The position numbers and the translations under genes are program-made. Under the pieces are notes generated by a model. It worked only from the letters and a program-made list of their open reading frames with translations. It made no database searches and was not told where the DNA came from. This document shows positions 22,800 to 31,276 of a stretch of 64,000 nucleotides of DNA, in pieces; position 1 is the stretch's first letter; each line of letters begins with the position of its first letter. Source of the DNA: Rhodoferax potami. Its GTDB lineage: Bacteria > Pseudomonadota > Gammaproteobacteria > Burkholderiales > Burkholderiaceae_C. Location: positions 1,288,033 to 1,352,032 of the forward strand of contig NZ_JAVBIK010000001.1 of NCBI RefSeq assembly GCF_032193805.1. Reading direction: 5' to 3'.

Positions 22800-23486
22800 C
22801 TAGCCGACTGCCTTGAAATAGCTGTCCAACTCCGCACGCGCGGTACGGGTGCTGTTGACTGCTTGGGCAGGGTCGGCATAGCCCAGGGCCACACCGCACA
22901 CCACTTGGCTCTCCGCACCCAGCCCCAAGTGGCTGCGCACCAGGGTGGGATAGGAGGCCAGTGCCCCGATGGCGCAACTGGCAAGGCCGCGGGATTGGGC
23001 TGCCAGCAACAAGCCGTAGAGCGCCATGCCCAAGTCCATAAAGCAGCCACTGCCCATGCCCCGCTCGATGGTGACTACCAGCGCCACTGGCGCATCAAAG
23101 AAGCGGAAGTTGCGCTCAAACTGCTGGTCGCGCCCGGCCCGGTCCTCGCGGGCAATGCCCATGCTGTCGTACAGCGCACGGGCCGCGGCCACCTGCCGGC
23201 GGCGCAAATGGCCAGGCATAGGGTCAGGAAAGTAGCTGTAGTCCTCGGCCTCGGCTTGGCCTTCGCGATAGGCAGCCGACATGGCTTGCGACAAGGCCTC
23301 GCGCACCGCACCGCGCACCTGGACGAAGCTGCCCGGCTGCAAGTTGGCACCGCTAGGGGCCAAGCGCGCGCTCACTAGCAGCTCATGCAACAAGGCGTCT
23401 GGCACCGGCTGGTCGGTAAAGCCGCGCACGGAGGTGCGTGCCTGCGCCAGGGTGGAAAACGGATCAGCGCTCACGCGGCAGCTCAT
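22800..23486 (-). CDS. nitroreductase-family flavoprotein
   Basis: 228 residues. FMN-dependent nitroreductase fold: RTSVRGFTDQPVPDALLHELLVSARLAPSGANLQPG (in part RTSVRGFTDQP and ARLAPSGANLQP) binds FMN phosphate and the late region GLASCAIGALASYP holds the family Gly-rich turn. Reduces nitro or quinone compounds with NAD(P)H; the physiological substrate is unknown. ATG at 23486 follows GGAAG at six bases. Its first 23 bases overlap the end of the preceding hypothetical gene. Converges with the bioMNY-thiolase operon, with only 37 bases between stops and no clear terminator. Confidence 0.83.
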   Translation of the reverse strand: MSCRVSADPFSTLAQARTSVRGFTDQPVPDALLHELLVSARLAPSGANLQPGSFVQVRGAVREALSQAMSAAYREGQAEAEDYSYFPDPMPGHLRRRQVAAARALYDSMGIAREDRAGRDQQFERNFRFFDAPVALVVTIERGMGSGCFMDLGMALYGLLLAAQSRGLASCAIGALASYPTLVRSHLGLGAESQVVCGVALGYADPAQAVNSTRTARAELDSYFKAVG

Positions 23487-23862
23487 ATCGACTTCCATTA
23501 ATCTCATAAGAGATAGCGAGATCCTCACAGAACTCCACCTTGATCGACTGCCCCACACTATCTCGCATAGCGCGCAATCCAGGTTCTCTAGCCCAGCACT
23601 GATTGGCGGTCTTTCCATTGCAGCTGTGAGTAATTCGTCTCCAGCTCTTGTCGGACTGGACAAAAAAATCAGTCATCGAAGCTCGCAATGTGCCAATCAG
23701 AAATACACGCTGACCTCCACTTGAAAGACATGCTTCTCTCTCCCTCGGGTCGTTGTGTATGGTCATCATTGGAATGAGGAACACAAGAAATAATGGAACA
23801 GTTACCAGTATCGGACCTGCCCACTCATGCCAACGAGGCGCTGGCTTGGACTGAAACGACAT
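23464..23862 (-). CDS. hypothetical single-span membrane protein
   Basis: 132 residues, family not recognised. One membrane helix at about 14-36 (GPILVTVPLFLVFLIPMM), then a domain of about 95 residues with five Cys (ACLSS, HSCNG, NQCWA, FCEDL) likely outside the cytoplasm. Base composition is visibly more AT-rich than both neighbours. The start overlaps the ghrA stop by one base (TGATG) and the end overlaps the nitroreductase start by 23 bases, so it is translationally locked between two metabolic genes. Confidence 0.65.
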   Translation of the reverse strand: MSFQSKPAPRWHEWAGPILVTVPLFLVFLIPMMTIHNDPREREACLSSGGQRVFLIGTLRASMTDFFVQSDKSWRRITHSCNGKTANQCWAREPGLRAMRDSVGQSIKVEFCEDLAISYEINGSRYELPRER

Positions 23863-24794
23863 CAATATCCCCGCCCAGCATCCACCAGCCCCGCCACCGT
23901 CTGCCCGCTCTGCAAGGCGGCAATCTTGCGGGCGATCTGGGCGATGCTCTCGGAGCGCAGGGTGCGCGCCGAGGTGTGCGGAGTCACGGTAATTTTGGGA
24001 TGGTTCCAAAAGGCATGCCCCTGCGGCAAGGGCTCCACCCGGAACACATCGAGCGTGGCACCGGCAAGGTGGCCACTGTCGATGGCGGCGAGCAAATCAG
24101 CATCCACCACATGGGCGCCGCGTGCCACGTTGATCACATAACCGCCGGGGCGGATATGGCCCAGCGTGCGGGCATTGAGAATGCTGTCGGTCTCCGAGGT
24201 CAGGGGCAGCAGGCACACCACGATGCGGCTGGCTGCCAGAAAGTCCTGCAGCTGCGCCTCTCCATGAAAGCACTGCACGCCGTCCAGCGCCTTGGGTGAA
24301 CGGCTCCAGCCATTCACCGGAAAATCGAACTGCGCCACGGCCTTGGCCACCCGCTCGCCCAACACCCCCAGCCCCAGGATGCCGACGGGATAGTCGATAC
24401 GGCTTCGCGGCTTGCGGAACGACCATTTGCCGTTGGCCATATCGGCCTCGTAGCCTTCAAACTCACGGAAGTGGCGGATCACCGCGTGGCACACGTATTC
24501 CGCCATTTGCACCGACATGCCAGCGTCGTCCAAGCGGATCACCGGCACGCCGGCTGGCAGCTTGAGCTTCATCAGGGCATCGACACCGGCACCGGTGTTG
24601 AAGATGGCTTTCAAGCTCGGTTGCTCGTCCAGCATTTGCTGCGGGGGCTTCCAGACCACTGCATAGTCTGCCGCCGGCGCACCCGGCTGCCAGAGGGTGA
24701 CCTCGGCGCTGGGCACGGCGGCTTGCAGCCCGGGAATCCAGCTGGCCTCGTCAAAGTCGGCCGAGTAATAGGTAATGCGCACAGGTGTTGTCAT
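23862..24794 (-). CDS. ghrA: glyoxylate/hydroxypyruvate reductase (GhrA-type D-2-hydroxyacid dehydrogenase)
   Basis: 310 residues, the usual length. NAD(P)-binding fold GILGLGVLGERVAKAVAQF; catalytic Arg in NVARGAHVVDADLL, Glu in FRVEPLPQGHAFW and His in VTPHTSARTL. The GhrA subgroup reduces glyoxylate and hydroxypyruvate with NADPH. First gene of a three-gene overlapping set with the Cys-rich membrane protein and the nitroreductase; it lies about 35 bases after the carboxylase alpha gene on the same strand. Confidence 0.88.
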   Translation of the reverse strand: MTTPVRITYYSADFDEASWIPGLQAAVPSAEVTLWQPGAPAADYAVVWKPPQQMLDEQPSLKAIFNTGAGVDALMKLKLPAGVPVIRLDDAGMSVQMAEYVCHAVIRHFREFEGYEADMANGKWSFRKPRSRIDYPVGILGLGVLGERVAKAVAQFDFPVNGWSRSPKALDGVQCFHGEAQLQDFLAASRIVVCLLPLTSETDSILNARTLGHIRPGGYVINVARGAHVVDADLLAAIDSGHLAGATLDVFRVEPLPQGHAFWNHPKITVTPHTSARTLRSESIAQIARKIAALQSGQTVAGLVDAGRGY

Positions 24795-24829
24795 GCCCGC
24801 ATTTTCACCGCAGTGCGGGCTACCTTCGC

Positions 24830-26866
24830 TCAGGCAGGTACCACCATGCGCAGCAATTCGCTGCCCTCGGTCACCTGGTCGCCCGGCGCAAACAAGAGCT
24901 CGCCTACCGTGCCATCGGCCGGCGCGGCAATCGTGTGCTCCATCTTCATGGCCTCCATGACGGCGAGGGCCTGCCCCTTTTTGACGACATCGCCCGCCTT
25001 CACCGCAAACGACACCACTTTGCCGGGCATGGGCGCGGTCAGGCGGCCGCCTTCAGACTGGGCGTCGCCAGCATGGGCCAGCGCATCAATCGCTATGATT
25101 TGTGTAGCACCTCGCGCAGTGAATACCTGGGCTACAACCCCATTTGCATACACACTCACCAGGCTTCGCTGCTCACCGACGCGCACATCCAGTGCACGGC
25201 CTTGTGCCGACCACTGCAGCGGATACGTCTGCCCGCCCACCGTCAACTCCAGCGTGCCACCGCGCACTGAGCGCAACAGGGCGGTGTGGGGCTCGCCGGC
25301 GTATTCAAGGGCAAAGCTGCGCACTTGGGCACCGTGCGATTTCCAGCCATCGCGCTGCGCCCAGGGATCCTGCCAGCCATGGGCATCGGGTTGCGCGGCT
25401 TGGCGTTCTCCCGTCTGCAACGTGTGGGCAATCAAGGCCGCCGCGGCCATGGGCAAGCCCACTTTGTCTTGGTGGAACAAGGCGCCTGCTTCGCGCGGAA
25501 TCAGCGCCGTATCCAGTTGGGCCGCTGCAAACGAGGCACTGGTGGTCACATGCCGCAAGAACTGCACATTGGTCGCCAGCCCCACGATATGGGTCTGCGC
25601 CAAGGCTGCGTCCAGCCGGGCCAGCGCCTCCTCGCGGGTGGCGCCATGCACGATCAGCTTGGCGACCATGGAGTCGTAAAACGGGCTGATGGCATCGCCC
25701 TCGCGCACGCCGGAATCCACCCGCACGCCGCGCTCTGCGCGCACAAAGGTCACATGGGGCGGCAAGCCGTACACCTGCAAGCTGCCGGTGGCCGGCAAGA
25801 AGTTGTTGTCGGGGTTCTCGGCGCAAATTCGGGCTTCGATGGCATGGCCATGGATCTGCAACTCGTCCTGGCGCAAAGGCAGCGGCTCGCCACTGGCCAC
25901 ACGTAACTGCCACTCCACCAGGTCCAACCCGGTGATGGCTTCTGTCACCGGATGCTCCACCTGCAGGCGGGTGTTCATCTCCATGAAGTAGAACTTCATG
26001 GCCTCCGGGTGCTCGTAGCCGCCGGGCTGCTCCACGATGAACTCCACCGTACCGGCACCCACATAGTTCACGGCGCGGGCGGCCTCCACGGCGGCCTGGC
26101 CCATCTGGGCGCGTAATGCGGGCGTCATCCCGGGCGCAGGGGCCTCTTCCAGCACCTTCTGGTGGCGGCGCTGCACCGAGCAGTCGCGCTCGAACAGGTA
26201 CACATAGTTGCCGTGGGTGTCGCCAAACACCTGAATCTCGATATGGCGCGGGCGCTGCACGTATTTTTCAATCAGCACTGCGTCATCGCCAAAGCTGTTG
26301 ATGGCCTCGCGCTTGCACGATGCCAGCGCATCGGCAAAGTCTTCTGCCTTGTCGACCGCGCGCATGCCCTTGCCACCACCGCCTGCGCTGGCCTTGATGA
26401 GCACCGGGTAGCCAATGCGGTCTGCCTCGCGCTGCAAGAGCGCAGCGTCCTGGTCCTTGCCGTGATAGCCGGGCACCAGCGGCACACCGGCCTTTTCCAT
26501 CAGCTGCTTGGATTCGGCTTTCAGGCCCATGGCCTGAATGGCGCTGGCCGGAGGCCCGATGAACACCAAGCCGGCGGCGGCACAGGCGTTGGCGAACTCT
26601 TCGTTTTCACTCAGGAAACCGTAGCCGGGGTGAATGGCTTGGGCGCCGGTGGCCTTGGCGGCCTCGATGATTTTTTCCCAGCGCAAATAGCTGTCTTTGG
26701 GCGCACTGCCCCCGATATACACCGCTTCGTCGCATGCCGCGACATGTTTGGCGTGTGCATCGGCATCAGAATAGACCGCTACTGTTTTGATAGCTAACCG
26801 CGCAGCAGTGGCGGCCACCCGGCAGGCAATTTCGCCACGATTGGCAATGAGGATTTTGGTGAACAT
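24830..26866 (-). CDS. liuD: 3-methylcrotonyl-CoA carboxylase alpha (biotin) subunit
   Basis: 678-residue biotin carboxylase plus carrier. N-terminal biotin carboxylase domain (FTKILIANRGEIACRV, GYGFLSENEEFA, ATP-grasp KASAGGGGKGMRAV, MNTRLQVEHPVTE), a connector, and C-terminal biotinyl domain with the carrier Lys in VMEAMKMEHTI. With the beta subunit it carboxylates 3-methylcrotonyl-CoA in leucine breakdown, needing the biotin supplied by the BioMNY importer encoded nearby. Two copies of the AT-rich repeat are embedded (25089-25138 and 26778-26808). Starts 14 bases after the beta-subunit stop. Confidence 0.92.
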   Translation of the reverse strand: MFTKILIANRGEIACRVAATAARLAIKTVAVYSDADAHAKHVAACDEAVYIGGSAPKDSYLRWEKIIEAAKATGAQAIHPGYGFLSENEEFANACAAAGLVFIGPPASAIQAMGLKAESKQLMEKAGVPLVPGYHGKDQDAALLQREADRIGYPVLIKASAGGGGKGMRAVDKAEDFADALASCKREAINSFGDDAVLIEKYVQRPRHIEIQVFGDTHGNYVYLFERDCSVQRRHQKVLEEAPAPGMTPALRAQMGQAAVEAARAVNYVGAGTVEFIVEQPGGYEHPEAMKFYFMEMNTRLQVEHPVTEAITGLDLVEWQLRVASGEPLPLRQDELQIHGHAIEARICAENPDNNFLPATGSLQVYGLPPHVTFVRAERGVRVDSGVREGDAISPFYDSMVAKLIVHGATREEALARLDAALAQTHIVGLATNVQFLRHVTTSASFAAAQLDTALIPREAGALFHQDKVGLPMAAAALIAHTLQTGERQAAQPDAHGWQDPWAQRDGWKSHGAQVRSFALEYAGEPHTALLRSVRGGTLELTVGGQTYPLQWSAQGRALDVRVGEQRSLVSVYANGVVAQVFTARGATQIIAIDALAHAGDAQSEGGRLTAPMPGKVVSFAVKAGDVVKKGQALAVMEAMKMEHTIAAPADGTVGELLFAPGDQVTEGSELLRMVVPA
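25089..25138 (+). repeat. AT-rich dispersed repeat inside liuD
   Basis: ATCGCTATGATTTGTGTAGC, ACCTCGCGCAGTGAATAC and CTGGGCTACAAC follow the window-wide unit (GCTATnA, TAGCnnCTCGCGCA, TGGGCT). It encodes part of the connector before the biotinyl domain. Confidence 0.6.
26778..26808 (+). repeat. AT-rich dispersed repeat inside liuD, 5' part
   Basis: GCTACTGTTTTGATAGC followed by TAACCGCGCAGCAG, a short, diverged copy of the window-wide unit, near the start of the carboxylase gene. Confidence 0.45.
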
Positions 26867-26880
26867 AAACTTTCCTTGCC

Positions 26881-28512
26881 TTACATGCGGAACACGCCGA
26901 ACTGGGTGTCGGGTATGGGTGCGTTCAACGACGCGCTAAGCCCCAGTGCCAGCACGCGGCGGGTATCGGCGGGGTCGATGATGCCGTCGTCCCACAAGCG
27001 GGCGGTGGCGAAATAGGGGTGGCCCTGCTCTTCATATTGCTGGCGGATCGGGGCTTTGAAGGCTTCTTCTTCGTCCGCGCTCCAGCTGCCGCCCTTGCCT
27101 TCAATACCGTCCCGCTTGACGGTGGCCAACACGCTGGCCGCCTGCTCGCCGCCCATGACCGAGATGCGCGCGTTGGGCCACATCCACAAAAAGCGGGGAC
27201 TGTAGGCGCGACCGCACATGCCGTAATTGCCGGCGCCAAAGCTGCCACCGATAATGATGGTGAATTTGGGCACCGCTGCTGTGGCTACCGCTGTCACCAT
27301 CTTGGCGCCGTTGCGGGCAATGCCCTCGTTCTCGTATTTGCGGCCCACCATGAAACCGGTGATGTTCTGCAAAAACACCAGGGGGATCTTGCGCTGGCAG
27401 CACAACTCAATGAAGTGCGCGCCCTTGAGCGCGGACTCGCTGAACAAAATGCCGTTGTTGGCAATGATGCCCACCGGCATGCCCTCCACATGGGCAAAGC
27501 CGCAGACCAGTGTGGTGCCATAGCGGGGCTTGAACTCGTGCAGCTCCGAACCATCGACGATGCGAGCGATGATTTCGCGCACATCAAAGGGTTTGCGGGT
27601 ATCGGTGGGAATGACTCCGTACAACTCTTCCGCTACAAATTTAGGAGCTACCGGCGCACGCAATTCGGCGACTGGGGCCTTTTTCTTATTCAAATGCGCA
27701 ATCGCCTCGCGCGCGAGTGACAGCGCGTGCAAATCGTTCTGCGCCAAGTGGTCAGCCACACCACTCAGGCGCGTATGCACATCGCCACCGCCCAGGTCTT
27801 CGGCAGTCACCACCTCACCCGTCGCAGCCTTCACCAGCGGGGGCCCACCCAGAAAAATGGTGCCCTGGTTTTTGACGATGATGGTCTCGTCGCTCATGGC
27901 GGGCACATAGGCGCCACCAGCGGTGCAGCTGCCCATCACCACCGCAATTTGCGCAATGCCCTGCGCGCTCATATTGGCTTGGTTAAAGAAAATGCGGCCG
28001 AAGTGGTCACGATCCGGGAAGACCTCGTCCTGGTTGGGCAGGTTGGCGCCGCCGGAGTCCACCAGGTAAATGCAGGGCAGGTTGTTTTGCGCGGCCACTT
28101 CCTGGGCGCGCAGGTGCTTCTTGACGGTGAGCGGGTAATAGGTGCCGCCCTTCACCGTGGCGTCGTTGCAGACGATCATGCAGTCCACACCCGATACGCG
28201 GCCGATGCCGGCGATCACGCCGGCGCAGGGCGCGCTGTCGGTGCCATCACGGTCGGGGTACATGGCCAGTGCGGCCAAGGGGGAGAGTTCCAAAAAGGGG
28301 GTGCCGGGGTCCAGCAACATGCCGACCCGGTCACGGGGCAGCAACTTACCGCGGGCGGTGTGCTTGGCGCGGGCGGCGTCGCCACCGCCAAGTGCGGCCT
28401 TGTCAATCTTGGCATTCAGGTCGGCCACCAGGGCGCGCATGGCGGCTGCGTTGGCCACAAAGTCGGCAGAACGGGGGTTGAGTTTGGATTCCAGCATCGT
28501 CATGGGGTGCAT
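26881..28512 (-). CDS. liuB: 3-methylcrotonyl-CoA carboxylase beta subunit
   Basis: 543-residue carboxyltransferase, family norm about 535. Start region [11 protein letters not shown] and later [17 protein letters not shown], the acyl-CoA site [16 protein letters not shown] and the biotin-side [15 protein letters not shown] (given in part) are typical of MCC beta rather than propionyl-CoA carboxylase. Transfers CO2 from carboxybiotin to 3-methylcrotonyl-CoA. First gene of liuB-liuD; the divergent AraC-type regulator gene begins 112 bases away. The start could also be the ATG at 28503 or 28497; no clear ribosome binding site separates them. A copy of the AT-rich repeat lies at 27630-27666. Confidence 0.92.
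   Translation of the reverse strand: MHPMTMLESKLNPRSADFVANAAAMRALVADLNAKIDKAALGGGDAARAKHTARGKLLPRDRVGMLLDPGTPFLELSPLAALAMYPDRDGTDSAPCAGVIAGIGRVSGVDCMIVCNDATVKGGTYYPLTVKKHLRAQEVAAQNNLPCIYLVDSGGANLPNQDEVFPDRDHFGRIFFNQANMSAQGIAQIAVVMGSCTAGGAYVPAMSDETIIVKNQGTIFLGGPPLVKAATGEVVTAEDLGGGDVHTRLSGVADHLAQNDLHALSLAREAIAHLNKKKAPVAELRAPVAPKFVAEELYGVIPTDTRKPFDVREIIARIVDGSELHEFKPRYGTTLVCGFAHVEGMPVGIIANNGILFSESALKGAHFIELCCQRKIPLVFLQNITGFMVGRKYENEGIARNGAKMVTAVATAAVPKFTIIIGGSFGAGNYGMCGRAYSPRFLWMWPNARISVMGGEQAASVLATVKRDGIEGKGGSWSADEEEAFKAPIRQQYEEQGHPYFATARLWDDGIIDPADTRRVLALGLSASLNAPIPDTQFGVFRM
27630..27666 (+). repeat. AT-rich dispersed repeat inside liuB
   Basis: CGCTACAAATTTAGGAGC then TACCGGCGCACGCAATT, a diverged copy of the window-wide unit. 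It encodes [16 protein letters not shown] residues (VAPKF) in a loop of the carboxyltransferase. Confidence 0.5.
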
Positions 28513-28624
28513 CCGGTCAGTGTTGTTCGGTCAAGTGGCATTGTGCGGCGGGAGCTCGGGCGAGCACCACTGCAAAGGTTGCAAATTGCGCCACAAGAGG
28601 CACATTTTTTGGCACACTCATCTG

Positions 28625-29743
28625 ATGCCCGCACCTACCCCTGTTGCCGCAACCCCCATGGCTTTCGCCAGAGCCATGGTGCACGCCTATGCGCGCTATG
28701 GCAAGGACCCATCAAAGGCACTTGCACAGGCGCAGATTGCGCCAGACGCTCTGGAAGAGACAGATGCCCGCATCACCGCCTGGCAGATGGAGCGCCTGTC
28801 CGGGGCAGCCATGCGCGAGCTGGACGACGAAGCCCTGGGCTGGTTCAGCCGCAGGCTGCCCTGGGGCAGCTACGGCATGCTGGTGCGCGCCTCTATCAGC
28901 GCCCCCACCCTGCACATAGCTTTGAGCCGCTGGTGCCGCCACCACGGCCTGATAGCCCCGGACATCACACTCACGCTGAGCACCTCAGGCGATACCGCCA
29001 GCATCACACTCACCGAGAACGACCTGCGCAAGGACGGGGTGGCTGAAGTTTTTGCGCAGGTCAAGGAGGAGCCCGCAAAGCGGGCGGGGGACACGGAGCA
29101 AAAGTACCATGCCATTGGTTTGCCCCCACCTATGCGAGAGTTCTGCATGGTCTCCGTCTTACGCAACGTGTTGGGCGTGGCCTGTTGGCTGATCGACTCA
29201 CGCATTGCCTTGAAAGGTGCGAGCTTTCCGTTCGCAGCCCCCGCCCACCAGGACGCTTATGCCGTGTTATTTGGCGGGCCCACCCGCTTCGGGGAAGCGC
29301 AAGCGGCCATCCATTTCGACGCGCGCTACCTCCGCCTGCCGCTGCGGCGGGACGAAAAAGCCTTGCAGCAGATGCTGCAAAACGCCTTGCCCCTGACCGT
29401 GCTGCAGTACCGGCGCGACCGCCTGCTGGGGCAGCAGGTGCGGCAACTGCTGAGCAACCATCCGCAAGACACCCACAGCGCAGAAGCGCTGGCCGGTTTG
29501 CTGAACGTATCGCCCCGCACCCTGCACCGCCAGCTCAAGGAAGAATGCACGACGCTGCAAACCCTCAAAGACGACGTGCGCCACCACAAGGCCACCGAGC
29601 TGCTCTTGCGCAGCCAACGGCCCATCAAACAGGTGGCAGAAGCGGCGGGTTTTCAGAACGAGAAAAGCTTTATCCGCGCCTTCAAGAGCTGGACCGGGCA
29701 GACGCCGGCCGAGTTCCGGCGCAGCGCCACACCCGGAACCTGA
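28625..29743 (+). CDS. AraC-family transcriptional regulator
   Basis: 372 residues. N-terminal ligand-type domain of the arabinose-binding-like family (about 10-210) and C-terminal double helix-turn-helix (about 275-365: LAGLLNVSPRTLHRQLKEE and KQVAEAAGFQNEKSFIRAFKSWTGQTPAEFR, given in part GFQNEKSFIRAFK). Divergent from liuBD, so a regulator of those genes or of its own. ATG at 28625 was chosen because the upstream frame overlaps liuB. Residues about 144-158 ([15 protein letters not shown]) are an insertion encoded by a repeat core that occurs identically in thiG. Confidence 0.87.
   Translation: MPAPTPVAATPMAFARAMVHAYARYGKDPSKALAQAQIAPDALEETDARITAWQMERLSGAAMRELDDEALGWFSRRLPWGSYGMLVRASISAPTLHIALSRWCRHHGLIAPDITLTLSTSGDTASITLTENDLRKDGVAEVFAQVKEEPAKRAGDTEQKYHAIGLPPPMREFCMVSVLRNVLGVACWLIDSRIALKGASFPFAAPAHQDAYAVLFGGPTRFGEAQAAIHFDARYLRLPLRRDEKALQQMLQNALPLTVLQYRRDRLLGQQVRQLLSNHPQDTHSAEALAGLLNVSPRTLHRQLKEECTTLQTLKDDVRHHKATELLLRSQRPIKQVAEAAGFQNEKSFIRAFKSWTGQTPAEFRRSATPGT
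29045..29110 (+). repeat. inverted-repeat element, core type B, copy 1 (in araC-type gene)
   Basis: The 42-base core at 29056-29097 is identical, base for base, to the reverse complement of 40566-40607 in thiG. It contains the hairpin GCCCGC-AAA-GCGGGC. The flanks here pair only over six bases (TTTTGC with GCAAAA), unlike the 25-base arms of the thiG copy. A second inverted repeat, GACCTGCGCAA just upstream with TTGCGCAGGTC at the element's edge, is also present. Confidence 0.75.
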
Positions 29744-29747
29744 GCGC

Positions 29748-30401
29748 TCAAGCCCCTAGCAGGGTGGGCAAGTCCGCCATCGAAGCAAACACCTGCGACG
29801 CGCCCGCTGCTAACAGCGCCTGCCCCTCGCCTTGCGGCGCGTAGCCGAACACCATGGTACCCGCCGCCACACCGGCTGTAACGCCGGTGACCGTGTCTTC
29901 CACCACAGCGCAGCGCGTGGGGTCTGCGCCCAGCGCGGCGGCCGCAGCCAGGTACACGTCAGGGTGGGGCTTGGAGCGCGGCAAGTCGTGCCCGCTGAAC
30001 ACCCGCCCTTCAAAATACGGCAGCAAGCCGGTCTTGCCCATTTGCATCAGCACCTTGGGCAAGTCCGCGCCTGAGGCACAGGCTATTCTGCCGGCGTAAG
30101 CCGCGTGAATGCGGGCAATTGCTTCGGGCGCATGCGGAATCGGCCTGGCATGTTCCATGAGCGCGGCATTGCGACGCGCGCGGAAGGACGCCATCCACTC
30201 GGGCGTGAGCGGCTTGCCGGTTTCCGCTTCGATGCGGGCGCGCTCGTCCATCACGGCTTTGCCCACAAACACGGCCATGCACTCCTGCAGGGTCATGTGC
30301 CAACCCTGCTCGGCCAGCATGTCGCGCAGCACGCCATTGGTAATCAGCTCGCTGTCCACCAGCACACCGTCGCAATCGAACAGCACAGCGTCAAATTTCA
30401 T
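29748..30401 (-). CDS. HAD-superfamily phosphatase (beta-phosphoglucomutase-like)
   Basis: 217 residues. HAD motifs: I, FDCDGVLVDSE (Asp nucleophile and Asp+2); II, CASGADLPK (Ser); III, SKPHPDVYLAAA (Lys) with motif IV VVEDTVTGVTAG. The cap domain lies at about 17-85. Such proteins dephosphorylate sugar phosphates, phosphoglycolate-like compounds or nucleotides; the substrate cannot be told. ATG at 30401 follows GGAGA at a good distance. It overlaps the preceding gene by four bases (ATGA). Confidence 0.85.
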   Translation of the reverse strand: MKFDAVLFDCDGVLVDSELITNGVLRDMLAEQGWHMTLQECMAVFVGKAVMDERARIEAETGKPLTPEWMASFRARRNAALMEHARPIPHAPEAIARIHAAYAGRIACASGADLPKVLMQMGKTGLLPYFEGRVFSGHDLPRSKPHPDVYLAAAAALGADPTRCAVVEDTVTGVTAGVAAGTMVFGYAPQGEGQALLAAGASQVFASMADLPTLLGA

Positions 30402-30805
30402 AGTTGGTCTCCATCCACATACAGCCACGCACCCGCCTCCAGCACAAAGCGGCTGCGCTCATGCAGGCGCACCGCTGCGCCACTGGCCGGCTTTTGGCGA
30501 GCGACGAACTCTACCTGTGCATGAGTGACATCGTCTTGTGTGTGGGTTCGCACGTCGAGCCCCAGCCATTTGACGCCGGGGTCGAACTCAATACGCTCCA
30601 GCCGGTGGCTTGCGTGCCAGGTTTTAAGAAGGTACGCCTCGCGCTCCAGCACAAAGGCGCAATAGCGGCTGCGCATCAGGCTCTCGGCGTCAGGGGCGGG
30701 GGACTCGCTCTCCAGCCAACGGCCGCAGCATTGGCCATAGGGGAGCGTTTTTTTCTGGTGTTGCCGGCCACAGGGGCAGGCATCTGTCATCACAAAGGGC
30801 TTCAT
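30398..30805 (-). CDS. YchJ-family SEC-C motif protein (UPF0225)
   Basis: About 135 residues. The N-terminal SEC-C-like Cys cluster (DACPCGRQHQKKTLPYGQCCG, in part ACPCGR and YGQCCGRW) followed by the family signature LMRSRYCAFV and WLGLDV matches YchJ proteins of Proteobacteria. Function unknown. Several in-frame ATG codons (30817, 30814, 30805, 30790) exist; 30805 is preferred because GGAGGG lies directly before it, although the distance is short. Coupled to the phosphatase gene by a four-base overlap. Confidence 0.78.
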   Translation of the reverse strand: MKPFVMTDACPCGRQHQKKTLPYGQCCGRWLESESPAPDAESLMRSRYCAFVLEREAYLLKTWHASHRLERIEFDPGVKWLGLDVRTHTQDDVTHAQVEFVARQKPASGAAVRLHERSRFVLEAGAWLYVDGDQL

Positions 30806-30836
30806 GCCCTCCATCATGCCTTGGCTTCAGGTGGCA

Positions 30837-31259
30837 TCAGCCCTTGGCTTGGCGGCGCGCCTTTTGCGCTTCCAGGGTTTCTGTGGGCGCGCCGGCTTTC
30901 ACCCATTCACCCCAACCGCCATCGATGTGGGCCACATTGCTCATGCCCATGTCCTGCAAGGCTTTGGCAGCCAGCGCACTGCGCCAGCCCGCACCGCAAA
31001 ACAGGATGAACTCTTTGGACTCATCGGCAAACAAGGGCTTGTGGTACGGCGACTCGGGGTCTACCCAGAACTCCAGCATGCCGCGCGGCGCATGAAAGGC
31101 GCCCACTACGGTGCCGTCGTTCAGCTCACGGATATCGCGGATATCCACGATTTGCACAGCCGGGTCTTGCAGTCGGGCTTGCACCTCGGCCACGCTGTAG
31201 GTGGTGACCTGCGCCATGGCTTCGTCGACCAGTGCACGGGATCCTTTGGTAATGGGCAT
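30837..31259 (-). CDS. rhodanese-like sulfurtransferase
   Basis: 140 residues, a single rhodanese domain. The active-site loop is CGAGWRS, with the persulfide-forming Cys near residue 97, and the usual VQIVDIRDIREL and HIDGGWGEWVKAGAP frame it. Moves sulfane sulfur between thiols; the role is unknown. A strong AAGGAG site precedes ATG at 31259. It is followed by the YchJ gene and preceded by an MBL-fold hydrolase 17 bases upstream; MBL and rhodanese proteins often act together in sulfur metabolism, but this MBL protein lacks ETHE1 hallmarks. Confidence 0.85.
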   Translation of the reverse strand: MPITKGSRALVDEAMAQVTTYSVAEVQARLQDPAVQIVDIRDIRELNDGTVVGAFHAPRGMLEFWVDPESPYHKPLFADESKEFILFCGAGWRSALAAKALQDMGMSNVAHIDGGWGEWVKAGAPTETLEAQKARRQAKG

Positions 31260-31276
31260 AGGAGTCTCCTTCAGGG

